A DNA stretch of 64,000 nucleotides from Pseudophaeobacter sp. EL27. Lineage in GTDB: Bacteria > Pseudomonadota > Alphaproteobacteria > Rhodobacterales > Rhodobacteraceae. Below, in pieces: positions 29,199 through 37,652 of the stretch. The position numbers and the translations under genes were made by a program. The notes below the pieces were generated by a model. It was not told where the DNA came from and searched no databases. It saw only the letters and a program-made list of their open reading frames with translations. The stretch covers positions 791,757 through 855,756 of the forward strand of contig NZ_OMPQ01000009.1 of assembly GCF_900313025.1 (NCBI RefSeq), read 5' to 3'. Position 1 is the first letter of the stretch. Every line of letters starts with the position of its first letter.

Positions 29199-29950
29199 CG
29201 CTGGAAATACTCACCTCTGAGCTTTTGGACCCCGTGCATCACGGGTTTTTCACCCGCCGCGGCGGCGCCTCATCGGGGATTTTTCAGGGGCTGAACTGCG
29301 GTGTTGGTTCCAGCGACCAAAGAGAGGCGGTGACGCTCAACCGGGCCCGTGTAGCCGAGGCGATGAATGTTGCCCCCACAGCCCTTGTTGGGGTGCATCA
29401 GATCCATTCGCCAGATGTGGCGGTGATCACCGGCCCCACGGCTGAGCGGCCCCGCGCCGATGCCATGGTCACAAACACGCCGGGTGTGGCCCTCGGTATT
29501 CTGACTGCCGATTGCCAGCCGGTGCTTTTTGCCGATGTCGAGGCTGGCGTCATCGGCGCGGCCCATGCGGGCTGGCGCGGCGCGCTGGATGGCGTGCTGG
29601 AGGCCACCCTAAAAGCGATGGAAGATCTCGGCGCAGACCGTAGAAACATATCAGCAGTTATCGGTCCCTCCATCTCCCAACCAGCCTATGAGGTTGGCCC
29701 TGAGTTTTTTGACGACTTCCTGAGTAAGGACCCCGATCACAGTCGTTTTTTCACCAAGGGCCGCGAGGGGCGCTATCAGTTCGACCTGCCAGGCCTGGGG
29801 TTGCACCTTTTGCGACAAGCGGGCGTAGGTCAGGCCGAATGGACACGCCACTGCACCTATAGCGATGAAGAGCTGTTTTACTCCTACCGCCGCACCACCC
29901 ACGCTGGGGAAGCGGATTACGGAAGGTTAATTTCCTGCATCGCCCTGTGA
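29195..29950 (+). CDS. pgeF: peptidoglycan editing factor PgeF (YfiH/laccase-domain)
   Basis: A 251-residue polyphenol-oxidase-fold protein. The zinc/copper ligands appear as His71 (GVHQIHSPDV), Cys107 (TADCQPVLFAD) and His124 (GAAHAGWRG), with TRHCTYSDEELFYSYRR near the end. The E. coli homologue hydrolyses mis-incorporated L-Ser from cell-wall precursors; the human homologue acts on nucleosides. It ends the lgt operon. Confidence 0.93.
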   Translation: MTLEILTSELLDPVHHGFFTRRGGASSGIFQGLNCGVGSSDQREAVTLNRARVAEAMNVAPTALVGVHQIHSPDVAVITGPTAERPRADAMVTNTPGVALGILTADCQPVLFADVEAGVIGAAHAGWRGALDGVLEATLKAMEDLGADRRNISAVIGPSISQPAYEVGPEFFDDFLSKDPDHSRFFTKGREGRYQFDLPGLGLHLLRQAGVGQAEWTRHCTYSDEELFYSYRRTTHAGEADYGRLISCIAL

Positions 29951-29960
29951 GGTACGGAAC

Positions 29961-29982
29961 GGGGCAATGCCGTGCCCTTTTT
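29961..29982 (+). terminator. probable terminator of the lgt-midA-pgeF operon
   Basis: A GGGCA/TGCCC stem (loop six) followed by TTTTT, starting 11 bases after the pgeF stop. The stem is short, so efficiency is uncertain. Confidence 0.55.
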
Positions 29983-30208
29983 GCCCAATTTCGCCTTCTT
30001 CATCGGCGAGCCGACCTCAAAAGTACCTAGTTTTTTACTAAAATACAGGCATTTAACACCTTCACAGCACGCCCTTAGCCCTACTCTCCCCTGGATTGAT
30101 AACACTTAACTATTCCACCTACCGGTCACATTCAGGGCGCAATGATTACCGATAAAAGGGACCAACAGAGCTATGGGAACATCGCTCGCCCCAGGTAGGA
30201 GAGACATC

Positions 30209-30382
30209 ATGAAAGCCAGAAATCGCTTTTTGAAATCGGTCATTTCGACTGCAAAATCAGAGGCAACGCAGATGCCCTGGAGCCGGGGCGTGGTCCGAGA
30301 GGCACATCTGGCCCAGCGCCGCGCACCTCAATCAACCCAGCCAGCCTCTGGGCATTTGACGGTGCGTTTGAAACGCGCCTAG
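30209..30382 (+). CDS. small basic conserved protein (57 aa)
   Basis: A 57-residue basic protein beginning MKARNRFLKSVISTAKSEATQMPWSRG, then an Arg-rich tail. The pattern (K-x-R-x-RFL-x-S-x2-SK-E-x-MPW-RG) is one I associate with small conserved proteins of Rhodobacteraceae; no function is known. AGGAGAG just upstream of the ATG supports this start rather than an ATG 36 bases earlier. No partner gene is adjacent. Confidence 0.7.
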   Translation: MKARNRFLKSVISTAKSEATQMPWSRGVVREAHLAQRRAPQSTQPASGHLTVRLKRA

Positions 30383-30725
30383 CCCCGACTTCCTTTGGCC
30401 AAACAGCCGCGCCCCCCAGGCCGAACTGCCTCTGACAATTTGGCCAGAGCCCCCTGGATCAGCCGGTTCTCACTATGGCCGCCCATTTGCGGTGACCCTT
30501 TTTTAGTCAATGACCGCCACAGTCTTTACGGAAACAACCTCCAGATCGCCGCCGTGCTGTTTTTTCTGGGCCGTTGAGAGATAACAAGCAAAGCACCATT
30601 GTGCACATATTTACGATGCAAAACACTGATCTATCCCCTGGCCACTCAAAGGCCCATCTGCCTCCCGTTTTCTGCCAATGGGAGCGCGTACCGGTGACGC
30701 GTTTTGTAAGAAAGGTCTCGAGCCA
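30383..30725. other. 343-base intergenic region before the Hint gene
   Basis: No gene is recognised. A GCGGT...ACCGC pairing around 30483-30515 encloses TTTTTT but does not make a clean terminator. The right end carries AAAGG, the likely ribosome binding site of the Hint-domain gene. Confidence 0.35.
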
Positions 30726-31508
30726 ATGACACTTCCGCACTCCCTCCAACAGGCCGCTGCCAAGGCTTCGGAAACCAGCGCGCTCCTGCAAGATCCGGCT
30801 GCGCTGCGCCAGGTTAACAAACCGCAACTGCGCCGCTATGAGGTGAGCAGCCTGCTGCCCAATGGCGGCATCGCAGAGACCCGGCACATCGCCCCTGCCC
30901 TGCCAATATTTGAGGATGCCTTCTGCGCCTTCACGCGGGGATCGCTGGTGGAAACCACCACAGGGCCAATTGCCGTCGAAGACCTGCTGCCCGGCGATGA
31001 GATCATGACCCAGGACGGCGGCAGTCAGCCACTGATCTGGAAAGGCTCTACCAGTCTGGTACCCTCACGCAGTGATGCCAAGGGGCGCGCCCATCGATTG
31101 ACCAGCTTTATGCCCGACAGCCTGGGCCTGCAGAAACCGGCCTCCTGCGTTGTCGCCGGACCGGCAGCGCGCCTGTTGCGACTGCCACCGCATATGCGGG
31201 TTTCGGCTGACGCCTCGCAGTTGCTGACACTGGTTGAAGAATTTCAGGACGGGATGAATATTTTTGAAACCGCCCCCCCCACAGTCGTGGACTTGTTCCA
31301 CCTCTGCCTGCCAGAACATGCGGTGATCAATGTTGGCGGCTTGGAGTTTGAAACCTACCACCCCGGACCAGAGGCGTTAAAGCTGGTGAGCTATGCTATC
31401 AAAACGCTCTACTTCAATCTCTTTAGTCACGTAGAATCGCTCAGCGGATTTGGCCCCCTGGCCTATGAGCGCGCCACGCCAATGGTGGACAGGTCGCTGC
31501 ACGACTAG
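30726..31508 (+). CDS. Hint domain-containing protein
   Basis: A 260-residue protein. About residues 60-215 form a Hint (hedgehog/intein) domain of the kind common in Roseobacters: AFCAFTRGSLVETTTGPIAV and EDLLPGDEIMTQDGGSQPLIW are the first blocks, LLRLPPHMRVSAD the middle, and LFHLCLPEHAVINVGGLEFETYH the end. The Cys before AFTRG is in the place of the catalytic Cys of inteins. No calcium-binding RTX repeats accompany the domain here, unlike many secreted Hint proteins. Autoprocessing is possible but unproven. Confidence 0.85.
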   Translation: MTLPHSLQQAAAKASETSALLQDPAALRQVNKPQLRRYEVSSLLPNGGIAETRHIAPALPIFEDAFCAFTRGSLVETTTGPIAVEDLLPGDEIMTQDGGSQPLIWKGSTSLVPSRSDAKGRAHRLTSFMPDSLGLQKPASCVVAGPAARLLRLPPHMRVSADASQLLTLVEEFQDGMNIFETAPPTVVDLFHLCLPEHAVINVGGLEFETYHPGPEALKLVSYAIKTLYFNLFSHVESLSGFGPLAYERATPMVDRSLHD

Positions 31509-31587
31509 CAAAAACCCGCCAGAGCCCGAATCATCGGCTTTCATGGGAAAAAACAAAGGCGCATAGACCCACTGCGGTCTATCGCCC

Positions 31588-32088
31588 TCAGGCCTCGCGT
31601 TGCAGGCGCTCTTCCAGAACATCAAAGGGAACACCTGGCTCATCCTTGGCACCGCGAATGACCAGCGATGTCTTGACGCTGGCCACATTGGGGGTGGTCA
31701 GCAGCTCTGAGGTCAGAAAGCTCTGGAAGGTGCTGAGATCGGGCGAGACACATTTCAGAATGAAATCCACCTCCCCGTTCAACATGTGGCACTCGCGCAC
31801 CAAAGGCCAGCTGCGGCACTGCTCTTCAAAGGCAGACAGCTCAGCCTCGGCCTGGCTTTCCAGCCCGACCATGGCAAAGACCTGCACCTCAAAGCCCAGC
31901 TCACGGGCGTTGACCTCGGCGTGGTAGCCGCCAATCAGACCCGCCTCTTCCAGCGCTCGCACCCGGCGCAGACAGGGCGGCGCCGAAATGCCGACCCGCT
32001 TGGCCAGCTCGACATTGGTCATGCGCCCATCGGCCTGCAACTCCGACAGTATCTTGCGATCAATCGGATCAAGTCGGGTTGTGACCAT
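31588..32088 (-). CDS. Lrp/AsnC family transcriptional regulator
   Basis: A 166-residue regulator with an N-terminal helix-turn-helix (LDPIDRKILSELQADGRMTN, then ELAKRVGISAPPCLRRVRAL) and a C-terminal RAM ligand domain (from about residue 70; CHMLNGEVDFILKCVSPDL). The family forms octamers and senses amino acids. It is divergent from trxB; a perfect AT-rich dyad in the shared promoter region is a candidate operator. Confidence 0.93.
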   Translation of the reverse strand: MVTTRLDPIDRKILSELQADGRMTNVELAKRVGISAPPCLRRVRALEEAGLIGGYHAEVNARELGFEVQVFAMVGLESQAEAELSAFEEQCRSWPLVRECHMLNGEVDFILKCVSPDLSTFQSFLTSELLTTPNVASVKTSLVIRGAKDEPGVPFDVLEERLQREA

Positions 32089-32144
32089 GGTTTAAGCTCC
32101 TGTCGATTTTCGTTTCTTATAGCACCGCCGCCGGGCCGCGCAAT

Positions 32145-32168
32145 ATTATTTCACGGATGCGAAATAAT
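32145..32168. promoter_or_regulatory. AT-rich dyad between lrp and trxB, candidate Lrp site
   Basis: Perfect arms ATTATTTC (32145-32152) and GAAATAAT (32161-32168) with an eight-base spacer. It lies 57 bases before the lrp start in the divergent promoter region. Lrp/AsnC proteins bind AT-rich dyads of this form, often at their own promoter. Confidence 0.5.
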
Positions 32169-32361
32169 CTTTGCCACAGGCAGATACAAGCGCCAAAACA
32201 GACTGGCCTATTATCGCAAAAGTGTGACCCATCCCCCGCGCTTTCCCCTGACCCGGCTTCCTATCAGGGGTTTAAGAGGCGTAGCCCTAACGCTATATGC
32301 AGGGACTGACGGTGGCCACAGCCGCCATGTGCAACAAAATTTGCAGATTTGGGGATACGAG

Positions 32362-33306
32362 ATGAGCGACACGCGCCACACCAAGGTTCTGATCATAGGC
32401 TCCGGCCCGGCTGGCTATACCGCCGGAGTCTATGCCGCCCGCGCCATGCTGGAACCGGTCCTGGTTCAGGGTATCGAGCCCGGCGGCCAGTTGACCACCA
32501 CCACCGAAGTCGAAAACTACCCCGGCTTTACCGAGGTCCAGGGCCCCGATCTGATGATCAAGATGCAGGAACATGCCTCTGCCATGGGCTGTGATATCGT
32601 CGGCGACATCATCACCTCGCTTGACACCTCTAAACGCCCTTTTGTGGCCAAAGGCGACAGCGGCACCACCTATACGGCGGATGCGGTGATCCTGGCGACA
32701 GGCGCGCGGGCCAAATGGCTGGGGCTGGAGTCTGAAGAGAAATTCAAGGGCTTTGGCGTCTCGGCCTGCGCCACCTGCGACGGGTTCTTCTACCGGGGCC
32801 AGGAAATTGTGGTCATCGGCGGCGGCAACACCGCTGTGGAAGAAGCCCTGTTCCTGACCAATTTTGCCTCCAAGGTCACCCTGGTGCACCGCCGCGACGA
32901 GCTGCGCTCGGAGAAAATCCTGCAGGATCGCCTGTTCAAGAACCCCAAGATTGAAACTCTGTGGTTCCACGAATTGGAAGAGGTCTATGGCACCGACAGC
33001 CCGCTGGGCGTTGAAGGCATCAAGGTCAAACATGTAAAAACCGGTGAAATCACCGACATTCCCGCCAAGGGCGTTTTTGTTGCCATCGGCCACGCGCCCG
33101 CCAATGAGCTGGTCAAAGACACTCTGGAGCTACACAACGGCGGCTATGTCTCGGTCAAACCCGGCACCACCGAGACCTCAATCCCCGGTGTGTTTGCGGC
33201 AGGGGATCTGACCGATCACAAATATCGTCAAGCCGTGACGTCGGCAGGCATGGGCTGCATGGCTGCACTGGACGCAGAGCGCTTCCTGGCCGAACAGGAC
33301 GACTAA
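32362..33306 (+). CDS. trxB: thioredoxin-disulfide reductase
   Basis: A 314-residue NADPH:thioredoxin oxidoreductase. The FAD motif is GSGPAGYTAG (13-22), the redox-active pair is CATC (136-139), the NADPH motif is GGGNTAVEEA, and the FAD closing motif is GVFAAGDLTD. Length is standard. The ATG at 32362 follows GGGATACGAG; upstream in-frame sequence is not protein-like. It is divergent from lrp and precedes a redox-linked adenylate cyclase. Confidence 0.96.
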   Translation: MSDTRHTKVLIIGSGPAGYTAGVYAARAMLEPVLVQGIEPGGQLTTTTEVENYPGFTEVQGPDLMIKMQEHASAMGCDIVGDIITSLDTSKRPFVAKGDSGTTYTADAVILATGARAKWLGLESEEKFKGFGVSACATCDGFFYRGQEIVVIGGGNTAVEEALFLTNFASKVTLVHRRDELRSEKILQDRLFKNPKIETLWFHELEEVYGTDSPLGVEGIKVKHVKTGEITDIPAKGVFVAIGHAPANELVKDTLELHNGGYVSVKPGTTETSIPGVFAAGDLTDHKYRQAVTSAGMGCMAALDAERFLAEQDD

Positions 33307-33348
33307 TTCGCATCTACCTTGCGCCGCGATCAGCGCCACAAAAACAGC

Positions 33349-33375
33349 GGTCGACCAGGGTCATTCTGGTCGACC
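33349..33375. repeat. perfect inverted repeat downstream of trxB
   Basis: GGTCGACCAG (33349-33358) and CTGGTCGACC (33366-33375) with a seven-base spacer, 43 bases past trxB. There is no T-run on the plus strand, and a weak one (GCTGTTTTTG) on the minus strand. It may be a hairpin that protects the trxB transcript end, or a binding site upstream of the cyclase gene. Confidence 0.5.
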
Positions 33376-33482
33376 AAAGCCATAGATCCTTACCTTTCCC
33401 CTCCTTTGACATTGCGAAACACTCTTGACCCGCATGGTCACATCCAACACCCTGATGCAGCGCAACCGGAGGGGACATTCGC

Positions 33483-35204
33483 GTGACCAATGCACTCTGG
33501 CGAGGGGACTTAATCCAACGCAGCCGCACGGTCAGTGGTGTCTTTCTGCTCACCTATGCCTTCCTGCATTTTCTGAACATCGCCGCCGGCCTTGTCTCCC
33601 CTGACTTCATGTTTCAGGTGCAAGAGTTCCGCCGTCTGCTCACCGGCCATCTGCCCGGTCAAATCCTGCTGTTCTCAGCGCTCTTGGTGCATATGGCCCT
33701 GGCCCTGTGGCAGGTGGCCAGTCGCCGGACGCTGCGGATGAGCCTGGCGCAGGCCCTGCAACTGGTGCTGGGGCTTCTGATCCCCCTTCAACTGATCCAA
33801 CATCTCATCTTCACCAGCTATGCCTCCAACGCCTATGGGCTCGACGATGAGATGACCTCGATCATCTTGCTGATGTGGAATTCCCCCGAGGTCTGGCAGC
33901 AATATATTTTGCTGTTGGTTGTCTGGGTGCATGGCTGCATTGGGCTGCATATGTGGCTGCGGATCACCAGATGGTGGCCCTTGGTACTGCCCTATATGAC
34001 TGGGCTGGCTGCCCTGGTGCCGACGCTTGCCCTGGCTGGGCTGCTGACCGAAGGGCGCCGCATCTGGTCGATCTATATCCGCCCCGGCAACGCACAGGTC
34101 ATTCGCGATAACTTCAATTGGCCCAATAGCACTGGCTTTGCCCGGCTTTACGAGATCTACGACATCGGCTTTTGGATCTTTCTGTTCCTGCTCGGCGGCG
34201 CAGTTGCCACTTTCTATCTGCGCCGTTTCATCCGCAAAAGAAAATCTCTGCAGATCCGCTATGAGAATGGGACTCAGATCACCATCGAGCACGGGCTGAC
34301 CTTGCTGGAAATCTCCCAGCTCAACGGTATCCCCCATACCTCACTTTGTGGCGGCAAGGGCCGCTGTACCACCTGCCGTATCGAAGTCACTAAGGGGTTG
34401 GAAAACCTACCGCCCCCAAGCAGTGCAGAGGCGCGCACTCTCAAAGCGATCAAAGCCCGCGACAACGTACGTCTGGCTTGTCAAATCCGGCCAACTGCCT
34501 CGCTGTCCATTCAACGGGTCTACCAACCAAAAGGGCGCCGCCAGGTCCATTCAGCACAAGGAGTGGAAAAGACCATTGCCGTGCTTTTTTTGGACATTCG
34601 CGGCTTCACTTCTCGCTCTGCCGGGCTGCTGCCCTATGATATCGTCTTTCTGCTGAACCGGTTCTTTGACGCCATCGTCCCCGAGATCACCAAGGCCGGC
34701 GGCAGCGTGGACAAGTATTTGGGCGATGGATTGCTGGCCCTTTTTGAAATGGACGACCCGGAGCATTCAGCCCTGGCCGGGATCACAGCTGCCAGCAATA
34801 TTGGGGTCGCATTGGCGCGCTTTAACATGATGCTTGCCTCGGAAGGCGAAGACCCGGTGCGGATTGGCATGGGGCTGCATACTGGCACTGTTGTACTGGG
34901 TGAAATTGGCACCACAGACAATGCACCCCGTACCCTGATCGGCTCTGCGGTGAATGCCGCCAGTCGCCTTGAGGCCAAGACCAAGGAGCTGGGTGTCGAG
35001 CTGTTGATCTCTGAACATGTCGTCAAGGCGGCAGGCCTGGCAGCACCAGCAGATATGCTGCAGGATTTTGCCCTGCGCGGCGTTGATCATCCGGTGCGCG
35101 CCCTGCCGGTGCCCCAGGCCTCGACCCTAGAAAACCTGCTCACTTCCCAGGCAGATCCAGAAACAACCACCTTTGCGCCAGCAGCAAAAGGCTCGGTGAG
35201 CTGA
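33483..35204 (+). CDS. membrane adenylate cyclase with [2Fe-2S] ferredoxin domain
   Basis: A 573-residue three-part protein. Residues 15-250 hold six hydrophobic helices with His29, His70, His107, His150 and His156, a layout like di-heme quinone-reactive membrane anchors. Residues 255-345 are a plant-type ferredoxin domain with Cys289, 295, 298 and 333 (CGGKGRCTTC then RLACQ). Residues 362-540 are a class III cyclase: Asp371 and Asp415 bind metal, Lys411 and Thr484 fit ATP selection, and Asn491/Arg495 complete the site. It should make cAMP in response to electron input from the membrane. Sinorhizobium CyaC is a known redox-sensing relative in its membrane part, from memory. It lies 176 bases after trxB. 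Confidence 0.88.
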   Translation: MTNALWRGDLIQRSRTVSGVFLLTYAFLHFLNIAAGLVSPDFMFQVQEFRRLLTGHLPGQILLFSALLVHMALALWQVASRRTLRMSLAQALQLVLGLLIPLQLIQHLIFTSYASNAYGLDDEMTSIILLMWNSPEVWQQYILLLVVWVHGCIGLHMWLRITRWWPLVLPYMTGLAALVPTLALAGLLTEGRRIWSIYIRPGNAQVIRDNFNWPNSTGFARLYEIYDIGFWIFLFLLGGAVATFYLRRFIRKRKSLQIRYENGTQITIEHGLTLLEISQLNGIPHTSLCGGKGRCTTCRIEVTKGLENLPPPSSAEARTLKAIKARDNVRLACQIRPTASLSIQRVYQPKGRRQVHSAQGVEKTIAVLFLDIRGFTSRSAGLLPYDIVFLLNRFFDAIVPEITKAGGSVDKYLGDGLLALFEMDDPEHSALAGITAASNIGVALARFNMMLASEGEDPVRIGMGLHTGTVVLGEIGTTDNAPRTLIGSAVNAASRLEAKTKELGVELLISEHVVKAAGLAAPADMLQDFALRGVDHPVRALPVPQASTLENLLTSQADPETTTFAPAAKGSVS

Positions 35205-35403
35205 GAGCACCACTGTCAAAGCGCACTGTTCCTAAATTTTACCGGGTTCTGGTCCATAGTTCTGCGCCATTGGGACAGGCTGGAACCCGATCACCACACG
35301 GCAGCCCAAATTGGACCAACCAGCGTTGCAGCCCGGCAACGCCACTCTGTCACAGGCTTTTGAGACGTTTTTGGACTTTGCCCCTGTATCATTTTGTGAG
35401 ATG

Positions 35404-35419
35404 TGTTCATGCGTGAACA
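35404..35419. promoter_or_regulatory. palindrome upstream of the regulator-PAPS synthetase frame
   Basis: TGTTCA (35404-35409) and TGAACA (35414-35419), spacer TGCG, ending 18 bases before the ATG at 35438. It is a perfect 16-base dyad in the position of an operator, so autoregulation by the winged-helix domain encoded directly downstream is a simple reading. Confidence 0.5.
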
Positions 35420-35437
35420 TACATCAACTGAATCACC

Positions 35438-35803
35438 ATGACCCTGCCCGAGACCAAGCCCAACCCAGACGAGGAAGATCTACTCTTCCGCCTCCTGCGT
35501 CAGTTCGATCTGGCACCGGAAGCCTCGCAGCGTGCTACCGCCGCTGCTCTGGGCATCTCTTTGGGCGGGCTCAACACCCAACTGCGCGCCGCCACCGATG
35601 CCGGGCTAATCACAATTAGCGACCGCCCCGGCCCGGACAAACGGCAACGCTACACCTACACTTTGACCCGCCGTGGCGCCTCCGAGAAACGACGCCTCGC
35701 CGATCAATTCCTTTCCCGCAAGCTCGCGGAATATAATGCGCTCCATGCGGAACTTACCGGCACAGCCAGCGGCTTGCCCCACATTAAACACAGGACTCAT
35801 CCA
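35438..35803 (+). CDS. winged-helix regulator of the EPS-associated MarR type, in frame with sat/cysC
   Basis: From ATG 35438 the frame encodes about 110 residues with the layout of MarR-family EPS-associated regulators: DLLFRLLRQFDLAPEASQ, the helix-turn-helix AAALGISLGGLNTQLRAATD with AGLITI, a wing (KRQRYTYTLTRRG), and a basic helix FLSRKLAEYNALHAEL. No stop codon follows. The frame continues through a 12-15 residue linker (ASGLPHIKHRTHP) into the sulfurylase at 35804. Either the product is a 691-residue fusion or translation re-initiates at 35804. No good ribosome binding site precedes 35438. The coordinates mark the domain portion only. Confidence 0.7.
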
Positions 35804-37513
35804 ATGCAGAACAATCTGGCTCCCATCCCTGAGCTCTATGTCTCCTATGACTCCGCTCAAAAGCTGAAAGTCGACGCAGGCGAGCTGAAAAGCCACGATC
35901 TGACCCCTCGCCAGATCTGCGACCTTGAGCTCCTGATGAACGGTGGCTTCAACCCGCTCAAAGGCTTCCTGACCGAAGAAGACTATAACGGTGTTGTGGA
36001 AAACATGCGCCTGGCCGATGGCGCACTCTGGCCCATGCCAATCAACCTGGACGTCTCGGAAGAATTCGCCGCAACCCTGGAAGTGGGCGAAGACATTGCC
36101 CTGCGTGACCAGGAAGGCGTGATCCTGGCCACCATGACCGTGACCGATAGCTGGACCCCCAACAAGTCCCGCGAGGCCGAAATGGTCTTTGGCGCCGACG
36201 ACGACGCACATCCTGCCGTAAACTACCTGCACAATCAGGCCGGCAAGATCTATCTGGGCGGCCCTGTGACCGGCATTCAGCAGCCGGTGCATTATGATTT
36301 CCGTGGCCGTCGCGACACCCCCAACGAGCTGCGCGCCTATTTCCGCAAGCTGGGCTGGCGCAAGGTTGTGGCCTTCCAGACCCGTAACCCGCTGCACCGT
36401 GCCCACCAGGAGCTGACCTTCCGCGCCGCCCGTGAAGCCCAGGCCAACCTGCTGATCCATCCGGTTGTTGGCATGACCAAGCCCGGTGACGTGGATCACT
36501 TCACCCGCGTGCGCTGCTACGAGGCGGTTCTGGACAAATACCCGGCCTCCACCACCGCGATGAGCCTGCTGAACCTGGCCATGCGTATGGCTGGCCCGCG
36601 TGAGGCCGTTTGGCACGGTCTGATCCGCAAAAACCACGGCTGCACCCATTTCATCGTTGGTCGTGACCACGCCGGCCCCGGCAAGAACTCCGCCGGTGAC
36701 GATTTCTACGGCCCCTATGATGCGCAGGATCTGTTCCGCACCCATCAGGAAGAAATGGGCATCGAAATGGTCGACTTCAAACATATGGTTTGGGTGTCGG
36801 AGCGCGCACAGTACGAGGCCATCGACGAGATCGAAGACAAAGATAACGTCACCATCCTCAACATCTCGGGCACCGAGCTGCGCCGCCGCCTGTCCGAAGG
36901 TCTGGAAATCCCCGAGTGGTTCTCCTTCCCCGAGGTGGTCAAAGAGCTGCGCCGCACCAAGCCGCCACGTTCAAAGCAGGGTTTCACCGTGTTCCTGACC
37001 GGCCTTTCCGGGTCTGGCAAATCCACCATCGCCAACGCGTTGATGGTCAAGCTGATGGAAATGGGCGGCCGCCCCGTGACCCTGCTGGATGGTGACATTG
37101 TGCGTAAGAACCTCAGCTCCGAGCTGGGATTCAGCAAAGAGCACCGCGACCTCAACATCCGCCGCATCGGCTATGTGGCCTCTGAGATCACCAAAAACGG
37201 CGGCATCGCCATCTGTGCCCCAATCGCGCCATATGCCACCACCCGTCGCGCCGTGCGTGAAGACGTGGAAGCCTTTGGCGCCTTTGTCGAAGTGCATGTC
37301 GCCACCTCGCTGGAAGAGTGTGAACGCCGCGATCGCAAGGGGCTGTATAAACTGGCCCGTGAAGGCAAGATCAAAGAGTTCACCGGGATTTCTGACCCCT
37401 ACGACGTCCCGGCCTCCCCAGAGCTGTCAGTCGAGACTGAAAACGTCGAAGTCGACAACTGCGCCCATCAGGTGCTGCTCAAGCTGGAAAACATGGGTTT
37501 GATCGCAGGCTAA
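35804..37513 (+). CDS. bifunctional sulfate adenylyltransferase/adenylylsulfate kinase
   Basis: A 569-residue enzyme that makes APS from sulfate and ATP and phosphorylates it to PAPS. The sulfurylase part (1 to about 385) has QTRNPLHRAH (192-201) and GRDHAG (286-291). The APS kinase part has the P-loop GLSGSGKS (400-407), DGDIVRKNLSSELGFS and PYATTRRAVRED. The 569-residue length from ATG 35804 is what I expect for this enzyme, and AGGA lies about 10 bases upstream. Yet the same frame is open back to 35438 through a winged-helix domain, so the translated product may be 691 residues. PAPS serves sulfate reduction or sulfation of polysaccharides. Confidence 0.95.
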   Translation: MQNNLAPIPELYVSYDSAQKLKVDAGELKSHDLTPRQICDLELLMNGGFNPLKGFLTEEDYNGVVENMRLADGALWPMPINLDVSEEFAATLEVGEDIALRDQEGVILATMTVTDSWTPNKSREAEMVFGADDDAHPAVNYLHNQAGKIYLGGPVTGIQQPVHYDFRGRRDTPNELRAYFRKLGWRKVVAFQTRNPLHRAHQELTFRAAREAQANLLIHPVVGMTKPGDVDHFTRVRCYEAVLDKYPASTTAMSLLNLAMRMAGPREAVWHGLIRKNHGCTHFIVGRDHAGPGKNSAGDDFYGPYDAQDLFRTHQEEMGIEMVDFKHMVWVSERAQYEAIDEIEDKDNVTILNISGTELRRRLSEGLEIPEWFSFPEVVKELRRTKPPRSKQGFTVFLTGLSGSGKSTIANALMVKLMEMGGRPVTLLDGDIVRKNLSSELGFSKEHRDLNIRRIGYVASEITKNGGIAICAPIAPYATTRRAVREDVEAFGAFVEVHVATSLEECERRDRKGLYKLAREGKIKEFTGISDPYDVPASPELSVETENVEVDNCAHQVLLKLENMGLIAG

Positions 37514-37545
37514 TCTGCTCACGGTGGCACATGCCCCAGAAAACC

Positions 37546-37583
37546 AATGGCCCGCTCCTTTCAACGGGCGGGCCATTTTGATT
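37546..37583 (+). terminator. rho-independent terminator after sat/cysC
   Basis: A ten-base stem AATGGCCCGC / GCGGGCCATT followed by TTGATTT, 33 bases past the stop. Confidence 0.85.
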
Positions 37584-37652
37584 TCCTGCTAGATTTGCAA
37601 ATCAAGCTGGCCCAGATCTTGTCGCTGCTTAGAATCCTCCAACCGGGTAAGC

